From positions 1 to 6,528 of the forward strand of contig SKRP01000321.1 in NCBI GenBank assembly GCA_007118445.1: DNA of 6,528 nucleotides, written 5' to 3'. Of the stretch, positions 1 to 5,969 are shown piece after piece. Below the pieces are notes generated by a model. That model saw only the letters and a list, made by a program, of their open reading frames with translations. It made no database searches and was not told the DNA's origin. The position numbers and the translations under genes were made by a program. Every line of letters starts with the position of its first letter. The first letter of the stretch is position 1. The DNA is from Natronohydrobacter sp. (GTDB taxonomy: Bacteria > Pseudomonadota > Alphaproteobacteria > Rhodobacterales > Rhodobacteraceae).

Positions 1-65
1 ACAATATTGCCAAGCGTTCTGGGGCGGTTCGATTTCGAACGCGAACGTTTGTTTGGTGATCTCAT
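1..65 (-). CDS. DUF4167 domain protein, N-terminal fragment (cut by window edge)
   Basis: Reading the minus strand from an ATG at 65-63 gives MRSPNKRSRSKSN, then RPRTLGNI and the first two bases of a further codon (GT, as in Val) at the edge. A basic, Arg/Ser/Lys/Asn-rich start followed by a GNIV-like stretch matches the beginning of DUF4167 proteins, which in Alphaproteobacteria commonly lie just downstream of prmC, as here. Only 21 whole codons are visible, so the conserved core further in cannot be checked. A Shine-Dalgarno-like AGGA lies at 80-77 (minus strand), 11 bases before the ATG. The function of DUF4167 is not established; the basic N-terminus suggests nucleic-acid or ribosome contact, which is inference. 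The 236-base gap after prmC suggests it may have its own promoter. Confidence 0.8.
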   Translation of the reverse strand, partial: MRSPNKRSRSKSNRPRTLGNI

Positions 66-301
66 GCGTAATTCTATCCTGCCGAACTTGGCACAGCGTG
101 CAGTCCGTCCTGTCTGTCCCGAATACGGGCAAACATGACTGCGGAAAGGAAGTGATCCGGGAGCGCCATTCCATTGCGGCTGCGCCCTTGGTGTTTCATC
201 TGGCACGACAGAACGCGTCTGGCAAGCCCCAAGACCGGAAAAACTGATATCCCGGCATGATCTTGCAAAATTGTCATACCCTGCGCGCCCATGACAGCAT
301 A
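66..301. other. Intergenic gap between prmC and the DUF4167 gene
   Basis: No credible gene is seen here. The open frames crossing it on either strand (53-247 plus, 74-292 minus) lack a ribosome binding site and any recognisable domain. The gap holds a weak terminator-like hairpin just after prmC (272-296) and a small perfect inverted repeat, CCCG-AATA-CGGG, at 118-129, about 55 bases upstream of the DUF4167 start. A promoter for the DUF4167 gene would be expected on the minus strand here, but no good -35/-10 pair stands out; TTTCCG with TATTCG 16 bases later is the nearest and is weak. Confidence 0.6.
264..296 (-). terminator. Possible weak terminator after prmC
   Basis: On the minus strand, TGTCAT (296-291) and ATGACA (277-272) can pair to a 6-bp stem with a 13-base loop, starting 5 bases after the prmC stop codon. 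It is followed by AATTTTGC, a run of only four T. The stem is short, the loop is large and the U-tract is poor, so this is at best a weak intrinsic terminator or a 3'-end-stabilising hairpin. Confidence 0.22.
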
Positions 302-1141
302 TCAGGGCGCATGGGCCAGCGCAACGCGCGACCGCCCGGTCAGATCATCGACCAGCCGCCCCTCGGTCAGCCCGGCCTGTGCAAAAAGAGCCAGCACTGG
401 CGGCCCCTGCCCCAGCCCCAATTCGACGATCAGCCGCCCGCCAGGTGCCAGATGCGCGGGCACCTGCGCGGCAATCGCACGGTAGGCAGCAAGGCCGCTG
501 CCGTCGCAACCTGCGGGCACCAGCGCCATGCGCGGTTCCCAGTCGCGGGTTTCGGGGGCGAGATCCGCGACCTCCTGCGCACCGATATAGGGCGGGTTCG
601 ACACGATCAGGTCGAACTGCCCGGCAACATCGCGGCACCAGTCCGAGCGCAGGAAACCCGCCCGCGCAGCGACGCCCAGCGCCTCGGCGTTTCCTTCGGC
701 GACGCTGAGAGCCGCAGACGACTGATCCACGCCAACCCCTGTCGCAGCCGGACACTCGGCCAGCAGCGTGGCCAGTATCGCACCGCTGCCCGTGCCCAGG
801 TCAAGCACGCGCGCAAACGGGTGCGCGAGCGCGGTCGCGATCAGGGTTTCGGTTTCCGGGCGCGGGTCCAGCACATCGGGGGTGACGCGAAACGCGCGCC
901 CCCAGAACAGCCGCTGGCCGGTGATCTGCGCAACCGGCTGGTGCCGCGCGCGCGCGGCAATGGCGGCGCGGAACCGGGCTGCCTGCGCCTCTGTCACCGG
1001 ATCGTGCAACGCCAGCGTCAGCCGGTCCTGCGGCACCTCCAGCGCATGGGCCAGCAGCCAGCGCGCATCGCGCGCGGCCCCATCGATCCCGGCGGCGCGC
1101 AGCGCCTGCACCCCTTCGCTCAGCAGAGCCTGCGCCTGCAT
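302..1141 (-). CDS. prmC: Release factor glutamine N5-methyltransferase PrmC (HemK)
   Basis: The 279-residue product transfers a methyl group from S-adenosylmethionine to the glutamine of the GGQ motif in release factors 1 and 2, raising termination efficiency in the cytoplasm. An N-terminal helical substrate-recognition domain (about 1-80) is followed by a class I Rossmann methyltransferase domain. Visible landmarks are PRPETE (93-98), the SAM-binding loop DLGTGSG (114-120), an acidic residue at the end of the second strand (VGVD, D139), and the catalytic NPPY (182-185) that holds the target glutamine. Length is normal for the family. The start ATG (1141-1139) shares its A with the prfA stop (TGATG), so it is probably translated by coupling to prfA, which encodes its own substrate. 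Nothing is missing or broken. Confidence 0.97.
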   Translation of the reverse strand: MQAQALLSEGVQALRAAGIDGAARDARWLLAHALEVPQDRLTLALHDPVTEAQAARFRAAIAARARHQPVAQITGQRLFWGRAFRVTPDVLDPRPETETLIATALAHPFARVLDLGTGSGAILATLLAECPAATGVGVDQSSAALSVAEGNAEALGVAARAGFLRSDWCRDVAGQFDLIVSNPPYIGAQEVADLAPETRDWEPRMALVPAGCDGSGLAAYRAIAAQVPAHLAPGGRLIVELGLGQGPPVLALFAQAGLTEGRLVDDLTGRSRVALAHAP

Positions 1142-2196
1142 CAGCTGTCCATCTCGGCCAGTTTTGCCGCCTGATCCGCCGCGATCAGCGCGTCGATCAC
1201 CTCATCCAGATCGCCCTGCATGACGGCATCGAGCTTGTAGAGCGTCAGATTGATCCGGTGATCGGTCATGCGCCCCTGCGGGAAATTATAGGTGCGGATG
1301 CGCTCCGAGCGATCCCCCGACCCCACCTGCGCGCGCCGCGCATCCGCGCGTTCGGTCAAAGCGCGCTGGCGTTCCATGTCATAAAGCTTCGCGCGCAAGA
1401 CCTGCATCGCAATCGCGCGGTTCTGATGCTGCGATTTCTCGGAACTGGTGACGACCAGACCTGTGGGGATATGCGTGATCCGCACCGCCGAATCGGTCGT
1501 GTTCACATGCTGCCCGCCTGCGCCTGAGGCGCGCATCGTATCGATGCGGATATCTGTTGCGGGGATGTCGATATCGACATCTTCGGCTTCGGGCAGCACC
1601 GCCACAGTCGCAGCCGAGGTGTGAATCCGCCCCCCCGATTCGGTCACCGGCACGCGCTGAACCCGGTGCACACCGGATTCGAATTTCAGCCGCGCAAACA
1701 CCCCCTCGCCCGCGATCCGCATGACCGCCTCGCGCAAACCGCCGATTTCGGTCTCTGCGATGCTGATCATCTGCACCTGCCAGCCGCGGCCTTCGGCGTA
1801 TTTCTGATACATGCGCAGCAGATCGGCGGCGAAAAGGCTCGCTTCCTCGCCCCCTGTGCCGGGGCGCAACTCGACCAGCGCCGGGCGCGCATCGGCGGCG
1901 TCCTTCGGCAATAGCGCCAGCCGCAGCGCATGTTCGAGCGCGGGCAATTCCTCGGCCACCCGTGCCAGCTCCTCGTCTGCCAGAGCGCGCATTTCAGGGT
2001 CGTCGCGGATGGCTTCTGCCTCGGCCCGGTCGGCCAGCGCGCGGCGATAGGCGTCGATCTGCGCGACGACAGGCTTCAGTTCCGCATAATCGCGCGTCAC
2101 GCCTGCGATCTCTTCGGGCGCGACGCCTTCCATCAGGCGGGCCTCTAGATAGCCGAAACGGCGGGTGATCTGGTCAAGCGTGTCAGGGGCGAACAT
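1141..2196 (-). CDS. prfA: Peptide chain release factor 1 (RF1)
   Basis: The 351-residue protein reads UAA and UAG stop codons in the ribosomal A site and triggers peptidyl-tRNA hydrolysis. The tripeptide that reads the stop codon is PVT (183-185), within HRVQRVPVTESGGRIHTSA; PxT marks RF1 rather than RF2 (SPF). The catalytic GGQ is at 227-229 in ASGAGGQHVN; Q229 is the residue PrmC methylates. The N-terminal coiled region occupies about 1-100. The start at 2196 (MFAPDTLDQITRRFGYLEAR) matches the usual RF1 N-terminus. The open frame continues far upstream, but that part is antisense to the next gene. No clear Shine-Dalgarno precedes the ATG (upstream bases CAGACTTGGC), which is unusual and raises the possibility of a very short leader. 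The frame is intact and of normal length (E. coli RF1 is 360 residues). Confidence 0.97.
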   Translation of the reverse strand: MFAPDTLDQITRRFGYLEARLMEGVAPEEIAGVTRDYAELKPVVAQIDAYRRALADRAEAEAIRDDPEMRALADEELARVAEELPALEHALRLALLPKDAADARPALVELRPGTGGEEASLFAADLLRMYQKYAEGRGWQVQMISIAETEIGGLREAVMRIAGEGVFARLKFESGVHRVQRVPVTESGGRIHTSAATVAVLPEAEDVDIDIPATDIRIDTMRASGAGGQHVNTTDSAVRITHIPTGLVVTSSEKSQHQNRAIAMQVLRAKLYDMERQRALTERADARRAQVGSGDRSERIRTYNFPQGRMTDHRINLTLYKLDAVMQGDLDEVIDALIAADQAAKLAEMDS

Positions 2197-2203
2197 GCCA
2201 AGT

Positions 2204-2232
2204 CTGATGGCCAATCCGCAGGCCAGCGTCAA
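2204..2232 (-). promoter_or_regulatory. Possible prfA promoter, nearly leaderless
   Basis: On the minus strand TTGACG (2232-2227) is followed 17 bases later by CATCAG (2209-2204). The -35 is good (5 of 6 to TTGACA) and the -10 is poor (3 of 6). If used, transcription would begin within a few bases of the prfA ATG at 2196, which would fit the missing Shine-Dalgarno. A second TTGACG lies 14 bases further upstream (2246-2241). Confidence 0.25.
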
Positions 2233-2253
2233 GTCCCGCCCGTCAAGCGCTGG
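2223..2253. repeat. Direct repeat pair CGTCAAG inside an inverted repeat CCAGCG/CGCTGG
   Basis: In the divergent gap, CGTCAAG occurs at 2227-2233 and again at 2241-2247, 14 bases apart. The pair is enclosed by CCAGCG (2223-2228) and CGCTGG (2248-2253). The repeats overlap the candidate prfA -35 element and flank the candidate promoter of the opposite gene, so a regulator binding here could act on both directions. The elements are short and chance is possible in GC-rich DNA. Confidence 0.35.
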
Positions 2254-2279
2254 ACCTGAGAGAGCCAAGGATTTATGAG
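2251..2279 (+). promoter_or_regulatory. Candidate promoter for the HlyC/CorC gene and glycosyltransferase
   Basis: TGGACC (2251-2256) and TATGAG (2274-2279) are separated by 17 bases and each match four of six consensus positions of a sigma-70-type promoter. Transcription would begin near 2286, giving a leader of about 38 bases before the ATG at 2324. This is pattern matching only. Confidence 0.3.
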
Positions 2280-2323
2280 AGATACTGGCGCTGCGTGCGT
2301 CGGTATTGCAGGATTTGACCTTC

Positions 2324-3652
2324 ATGGGCGAGCCCGCCACATTTCTCGACACGGCTTTCTGGATCACAACCGTGGCCATCCTGTTACTGCTGGTCATTTC
2401 AGGTCTGTTCTCCGGCTCGGAAACCGCGCTCACGGCGTCCAGCCGCGGCAAGCTGAAAGCGCAGGCCGACAAGGGCGTGCCGGGGGCCGAAAAGGCGCTC
2501 AAGCTGACCGAGGACAGCGAGCGCATGATCGGCGCGATTCTGCTGGGCAATAATCTGGTCAATATCCTCGCGGCCTCGCTGGCCACGGCGCTTTTCACGC
2601 GGCTGTTTGGCGATAGCGGGGTTGCGCTGGCCACGCTGGTCATGACGCTTCTGGTGCTGGTCTTTGCCGAAGTGCTGCCCAAGACCTATGCGATTTCCAA
2701 CCCCGAAACGGCGGCGCTGCGCGTGGCTGCGCCCTTGCGCATTGTGGTCGCGGTTTTTTCGCCTGTGGTGATGGTGGTGCGTTTCATCGTGCGCCGGGTG
2801 CTGGCGCTGTTTGGCGTGACGATTGATCCCGAAAGCAATATCCTGTCAGTGCAGGAAGAAATCGCGGGCACGCTGGCGCTGGGGCATTCCACCGGATCGG
2901 TCGAGAAGGAACATCGCGACCGGCTTCTGGGCGCGCTGGATCTGTCGGAGCGCACGGTCGAGGAAATCATGCGCCATCGCAGCCAGATCGAGGTTGTGAA
3001 TGCTGATGACCCGGTCGCCGATATCATCGCGCAATGCATCAATTCCTCGCATTCGCGCCTGCCCATGTATCGCGAAGAGCAGGAGAATATCATCGGCATC
3101 CTCTATGCCCGCGATCTGGTGCGCGAAATGCACCGGCTGGTGATCGAAGCCGGGGGGAAATACGACGCCATCGCCCAACTGGACGTGGTGAAACTGGCCC
3201 GCCCGCCCTATTTCGTGCCCGAAACCACCCCGCTGGACGAGCAGATGCAGGAATTCCTGCGCCTGCGGCGGCATTTCGCGCTGGTGGTGGATGAATATGG
3301 CGCTTTGCACGGGTTGATTACGCTCGAGGATATTCTCGAGGAAATCGTGGGCGAGATCGAAGATGAATATGACACCACCTCTGCGCCCGAGGTCGAGGAA
3401 CGCCCTGATGGCGAAGTCATCGTCGAGGGCGCGATGACCATCCGCGATCTGAACCGGACCATGGACTGGTCGCTGCCCGACGAGGAAGCCGTGACCGTGG
3501 CCGGGCTGGTCATCCATGAGGCGCAGTCGATCCCGGATGCAGGTCAGGTGTTTTCCTTCCATGGCTGCCGCTTCAACGTGCTGGAACGCGAAGGCAACCG
3601 GATCGTGCGGCTGAGCATCCGCAATACAGAAAGCGCGCGGGCAGATGAGTGA
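2324..3652 (+). CDS. HlyC/CorC family (CNNM-type) transporter with DUF21, CBS pair and CorC_HlyC domains
   Basis: The 442-residue inner-membrane protein belongs to the CNNM/CorB family, whose studied members export or exchange Mg2+; the older 'hemolysin' name is historical. DUF21 (about 10-170) has hydrophobic segments near 11-30, 67-90, 97-118 and 135-157, with the family motifs SGLFSGSETALTA (26-38), GNNLVNI (75-81) and FAEVLPKTYA (114-123). A cytoplasmic CBS pair follows (about 212-345), ending in VVDEYGALHGLITLEDILEE, then a CorC_HlyC domain (about 360-432). The full DUF21 domain separates it from the short soluble CorC. A TTG lies 18 bases upstream in frame without a ribosome binding site; I chose the ATG at 2324 because AGGA (2310-2313) sits 10 bases before it and MGEPATFLDTAFW resembles relatives. 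It overlaps the next gene by 8 bases. Transport substrate is inferred from the family. Confidence 0.93.
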   Translation: MGEPATFLDTAFWITTVAILLLLVISGLFSGSETALTASSRGKLKAQADKGVPGAEKALKLTEDSERMIGAILLGNNLVNILAASLATALFTRLFGDSGVALATLVMTLLVLVFAEVLPKTYAISNPETAALRVAAPLRIVVAVFSPVVMVVRFIVRRVLALFGVTIDPESNILSVQEEIAGTLALGHSTGSVEKEHRDRLLGALDLSERTVEEIMRHRSQIEVVNADDPVADIIAQCINSSHSRLPMYREEQENIIGILYARDLVREMHRLVIEAGGKYDAIAQLDVVKLARPPYFVPETTPLDEQMQEFLRLRRHFALVVDEYGALHGLITLEDILEEIVGEIEDEYDTTSAPEVEERPDGEVIVEGAMTIRDLNRTMDWSLPDEEAVTVAGLVIHEAQSIPDAGQVFSFHGCRFNVLEREGNRIVRLSIRNTESARADE

Positions 3653-4418
3653 CATGCGACTGATCTGCGCCAGCAACAACCCGGCGATTCTGGCGGCGAA
3701 CCTGGCGCGCTCGCCCTTGCTGGACTCGCTGCCGCTGAGCGTGATCGAAGCCCCTTCGGCGGCGCTGGCCTATGCGCAAGGCATGGATGAAACCACCGAG
3801 GACATCCTGATTTTCCTGCATCATGATGTCTATCTGCCCCCCGGCTGGGACGCGCTCCTGCGCGCTCGCATCGCCGAGGTCGCCGCGCGCGACCCCGATT
3901 GGGCACTGATCGGGGCCTACGGTGTGGATGATCACGCGCGCGGCTGGGGGCCGGTCTGGTCCTCCTCGCTGGGGCAGATCGTGGGGCATGTCGCGCTTGA
4001 TCCGCAGCCGGTGCAAAGCTTCGATGAATTGCTGATCATCCTGCGCCGCAGCTCGGGCGTGACCTGGGACAGGGGCCTGCCGGGCTGGCATCTTTACGGC
4101 ACCGATATCGCGACAGTGGCCCGCGCGCAGGGGCTGGGTGCCTATGCCTGCGCGCTGCCGCTGATCCATAATGACGGCTACAAGGACAATCTCGATCAGG
4201 GCTTTGGCGATGCCTATCGCTTTCTGCAGAAGAAATGGGCCGACCGCCTGCCGCTGCGCAGCCCGATCATCAGGATCTCGCGCACAGGCCACCAGCTCTG
4301 GCGCGCGCGGCTGCAGAACTGGCGCGCACGCGATATACGTCAATCCATGGCTGTGGATACGGGGCTTGATCCGGTGGCACTTGCCGCAGCCTGCGGCTGG
4401 GCCAGCGTCGCGCCCTGA
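3645..4418 (+). CDS. Glycosyltransferase-family-2-like protein (StrF-like, GT-A fold)
   Basis: The 257-residue soluble protein looks like a small GT-A glycosyltransferase of the 'glycosyltransferase like family' that includes StrF (PF13712 type). The N-terminal strand RLICASNNP (5-13) suits the start of a nucleotide-sugar fold. FLHHDVYLPPGW (57-68) is the DxD-like metal/nucleotide site, with D61 the likely key residue, and PGWHLYGTDIA (146-156), then PLIHND (172-177), resemble the acceptor/catalytic half. No signal peptide or membrane segment is seen. Donor and acceptor cannot be told. It overlaps the HlyC/CorC gene by 8 bases (ATGAGTGA), suggesting coupled translation. A second in-frame ATG at 3654, one base past the upstream stop, would give MRLICASNNP and is equally plausible; neither start has a good Shine-Dalgarno. 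It ends 3 bases from the convergent ABC gene. Confidence 0.8.
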   Translation: MSDMRLICASNNPAILAANLARSPLLDSLPLSVIEAPSAALAYAQGMDETTEDILIFLHHDVYLPPGWDALLRARIAEVAARDPDWALIGAYGVDDHARGWGPVWSSSLGQIVGHVALDPQPVQSFDELLIILRRSSGVTWDRGLPGWHLYGTDIATVARAQGLGAYACALPLIHNDGYKDNLDQGFGDAYRFLQKKWADRLPLRSPIIRISRTGHQLWRARLQNWRARDIRQSMAVDTGLDPVALAAACGWASVAP

Positions 4419-4445
4419 ACGCTACGCCGCCTGACCCGAGGTCAG
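4383..4445. repeat. Two small hairpins flanking a convergent gene junction
   Basis: GCCGCA (4383-4388) and TGCGGC (4392-4397) form a 6-bp inverted repeat with a 3-base centre near the 3' end of the plus-strand glycosyltransferase gene. CTGACC (4431-4436) and GGTCAG (4440-4445) form another in the last codons of the minus-strand ABC gene. Neither has a T-run, so they are not standard terminators, but each lies in the final codons of one of two genes only 3 bases apart and may mark RNA 3' ends. Confidence 0.3.
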
Positions 4446-5342
4446 CGACAGGAACACATCCTCCAGATCCGGCTCTTCGCTGCTGATATCGACCACCTCG
4501 CCCCCGGCCTGCGCCACAGCGGCCAGCAGATCACCCGCGCTGACCGCGCTGCGCGGATAGGTCAGGGCCAGCCTGCCATCCGCGCGGCTGTCCTGCCGCA
4601 CACCGTCAGGCAAGCTCAACCCCGAGAGCGGCGCGCGCAGGCGCAGCACAAGCGTCTTGGCATCGAGCCGCCCCAGCAGCGCCTGCGTCCGGTCGCGCAC
4701 CACGACCTCGCCATGGTTGATGATGGCGATCTCGTCGCACATCGCTTCGGCCTCTTCCAGATAATGTGTGGTCAGGATGATGGTCATGCCCTGTTCATTC
4801 AGCTTGCGCACATTCGCCCAGAGCATCTGGCGCAGCTCGATATCGACACCGGCTGTCGGCTCGTCCAGCACCAGCACGCGCGGGCCATGCACCAGCGCCT
4901 TGCCCAGCAAAAGCCGCCGCCGCATCCCGCCCGACAGCGTGCGCGCATAGGCTTCCGCCTTGTCCGAGAGGCCTATCATCTCGAGGATTGAATCGGTCTG
5001 GCGTCTGGATTTCGGCACGCCATACAGCCCCGCCTGCACCTCCAACGCGCCGCGCGGGGTGAAGAACGGGTCCATGTTCAGCTCTTGCGGCATGACCCCG
5101 ATGGCCGCGCGCGACTGGCGCGGGTTCACATCCTGATCGAAGCCCCAGATACGAACCTGCCCGCTGGTCTTGTTCACCAGCCCGGCCAGAATGTTGATCA
5201 GCGTCGATTTGCCCGCGCCATTCGGGCCCAGCAGGCCGAAAATGCTGCCCGCCGGGATGGTCAGATCGACGCCTTTCAGCGCCTCCTTGCCGCCGGCATA
5301 GGTCTTGCGCAGCCCTGTGATCTCGATCGCATTCCCGGTCAT
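4422..5342 (-). CDS. ABC transporter ATP-binding protein, YadG-like
   Basis: This 306-residue cytoplasmic ATPase would power an ABC-2-type membrane transporter. All motor motifs are present: Walker A GPNGAGKS (39-46), Q-loop Q86 (VMPQE), signature LSGGM (136-140), Walker B VLVLDEP (156-162), D-loop AGVD (164-167) and H-loop H193 (TTHYLEEAEAM). LVNKTSG (55-61) and TAGVDIELR (163-171) are close to E. coli YadG. A C-terminal extension of about 85 residues follows the ATPase core, as in multidrug/polysaccharide-type exporters. The start at 5342 (MTGNAIEITGLRKTY) is preceded by GGGG and GGGGGG runs that could bind the ribosome; the frame stays open to 5552, but the extra residues look non-native. 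YadG normally works with a permease (YadH), yet none lies on either side here. Substrate is unknown. Confidence 0.93.
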   Translation of the reverse strand: MTGNAIEITGLRKTYAGGKEALKGVDLTIPAGSIFGLLGPNGAGKSTLINILAGLVNKTSGQVRIWGFDQDVNPRQSRAAIGVMPQELNMDPFFTPRGALEVQAGLYGVPKSRRQTDSILEMIGLSDKAEAYARTLSGGMRRRLLLGKALVHGPRVLVLDEPTAGVDIELRQMLWANVRKLNEQGMTIILTTHYLEEAEAMCDEIAIINHGEVVVRDRTQALLGRLDAKTLVLRLRAPLSGLSLPDGVRQDSRADGRLALTYPRSAVSAGDLLAAVAQAGGEVVDISSEEPDLEDVFLSLTSGQAA

Positions 5343-5379
5343 CCCCCCGACCCCATCATTCCTGAACCTCTCATGCTTG

Positions 5380-5417
5380 CTTTGATACAAAGATATCCTG
5401 TGCGGCGGGAATGGAAA
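5380..5417 (-). promoter_or_regulatory. Candidate ABC-gene promoter overlapping a palindrome
   Basis: On the minus strand TTTCCA (5417-5412) and TATCTT (5395-5390) are 16 bases apart, each matching four of six sigma-70-type positions. Downstream, CTTTG-ATA-CAAAG (5380-5392) is a perfect 5-bp inverted repeat with a 3-base centre that would straddle the transcription start, as an operator might. This AT-rich patch stands out from the GC-rich surroundings. For the divergent DUF805 gene only a -35-like TTGACC (5438-5443) is seen, without a matching -10. Confidence 0.27.
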
Positions 5418-5504
5418 GCCGATTTCAAGGCAATGGGTTGACCTATGCCCCGTCGAATGGTCAGCCTGCCTGCGAGACGCCCCAGTCAGAAGGAGAGCAG
5501 CGCG

Positions 5505-5969
5505 ATGATTGAATTGCTGACAGGTTTCGACGGACGGATCCGGCGCGGACAATACTGGATGGGGCTCATCGTCCTTCTGGTCGCGGCAGTGGCGGTGATG
5601 ATCATCATCACGGCGCTGTTCGGCGATTCGTTCTTCGCCCGGTTGCTGAGCCTGCTGGTCACATTGGGGCTGGTCTATCCCTGGGCCGCGCTCGGGGCCA
5701 AGCGGCTCGCTGACCGCGGCCAGCCCCCCCTGCCGAAACTCGCGATCTTTTTCGCACCAGGACTGCTGCTGACCGTGATAGACACATTCCGGATCGGATA
5801 TCGCCCGGTACAGGGCATGCCCGGTATCGAAGGCGTGATGATGGTGCCCGGCGCAATGAGCATGATCCTGGGCGTGATTTCGCTGGGGGTCGGGATCTGG
5901 GCGCTGATCGAACTCGGTATCCTCAAGGGGGATCCGGAACCCAACGCCTATGGCCCGCCCCCGGCCTGA
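5505..5969 (+). CDS. DUF805 family membrane protein
   Basis: The 154-residue protein has the DUF805 plan: a short N-terminal segment with FDGRIRRGQYW (8-18), four hydrophobic stretches (about 18-39, 45-63, 77-94 and 115-138), the family motif KRLADRG (66-72) after the second, and a polar tail ending PNAYGPPPA (146-154). The frame is open 60 bases further upstream, but the ATG at 5505 is chosen because AGGAG (5491-5495) lies 9 bases before it and the family motif begins right after it. The molecular role of DUF805 proteins is not established; they are small inner-membrane proteins found singly or fused to other domains. It is divergent from the ABC ATPase (162-base gap). It has no motif of an ABC permease, so it is unlikely to be that ATPase's missing membrane subunit, though this cannot be ruled out. 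Confidence 0.9.
   Translation: MIELLTGFDGRIRRGQYWMGLIVLLVAAVAVMIIITALFGDSFFARLLSLLVTLGLVYPWAALGAKRLADRGQPPLPKLAIFFAPGLLLTVIDTFRIGYRPVQGMPGIEGVMMVPGAMSMILGVISLGVGIWALIELGILKGDPEPNAYGPPPA

Noticed and set aside
74..292. 72-codon minus-strand frame between prmC and the DUF4167 gene
   Set aside because: No ribosome binding site, no recognisable domain, and it merely fills the gap; kept as intergenic.
257..1174. Long plus-strand open frame (305 codons) opposite prmC
   Set aside because: It is antisense to a fully recognisable prmC with intact motifs; its Arg/Pro/Gln-rich translation is typical of the shadow of a GC-rich gene.
2306..2323. TTG start for the HlyC/CorC protein
   Set aside because: No ribosome binding site in front of it; the ATG at 2324 has AGGA at a workable distance and fits the family N-terminus.
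2275..2553. Plus-strand frame starting at ATG 2275
   Set aside because: It is the other reading frame of the start of the HlyC/CorC gene, and its AAGGA is only 3 bases from the ATG.
2197..2682. Upstream extension of the prfA frame to a start at 2682
   Set aside because: The extra residues are Ser/Arg-rich antisense of the HlyC/CorC gene; the RF1 family start fits position 2196.
2846..3679. Minus-strand open frame opposite the HlyC/CorC gene
   Set aside because: His/Asp/Gln-rich antisense translation without any domain; the plus strand encodes a clear conserved protein.
3573..4343. Minus-strand open frame opposite the glycosyltransferase gene
   Set aside because: I considered it because the plus-strand protein is less well known, but FLHHDVYLPPGW and the upstream overlap support the plus strand, and the antisense product has no recognisable motif.
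5343..5552. Extension of the ABC ATPase to a start at 5552
   Set aside because: The added 70 residues overlap the divergent DUF805 start and its ribosome binding site and do not resemble an ABC N-terminus; MTGNAIEITGLRKTY is a normal start.
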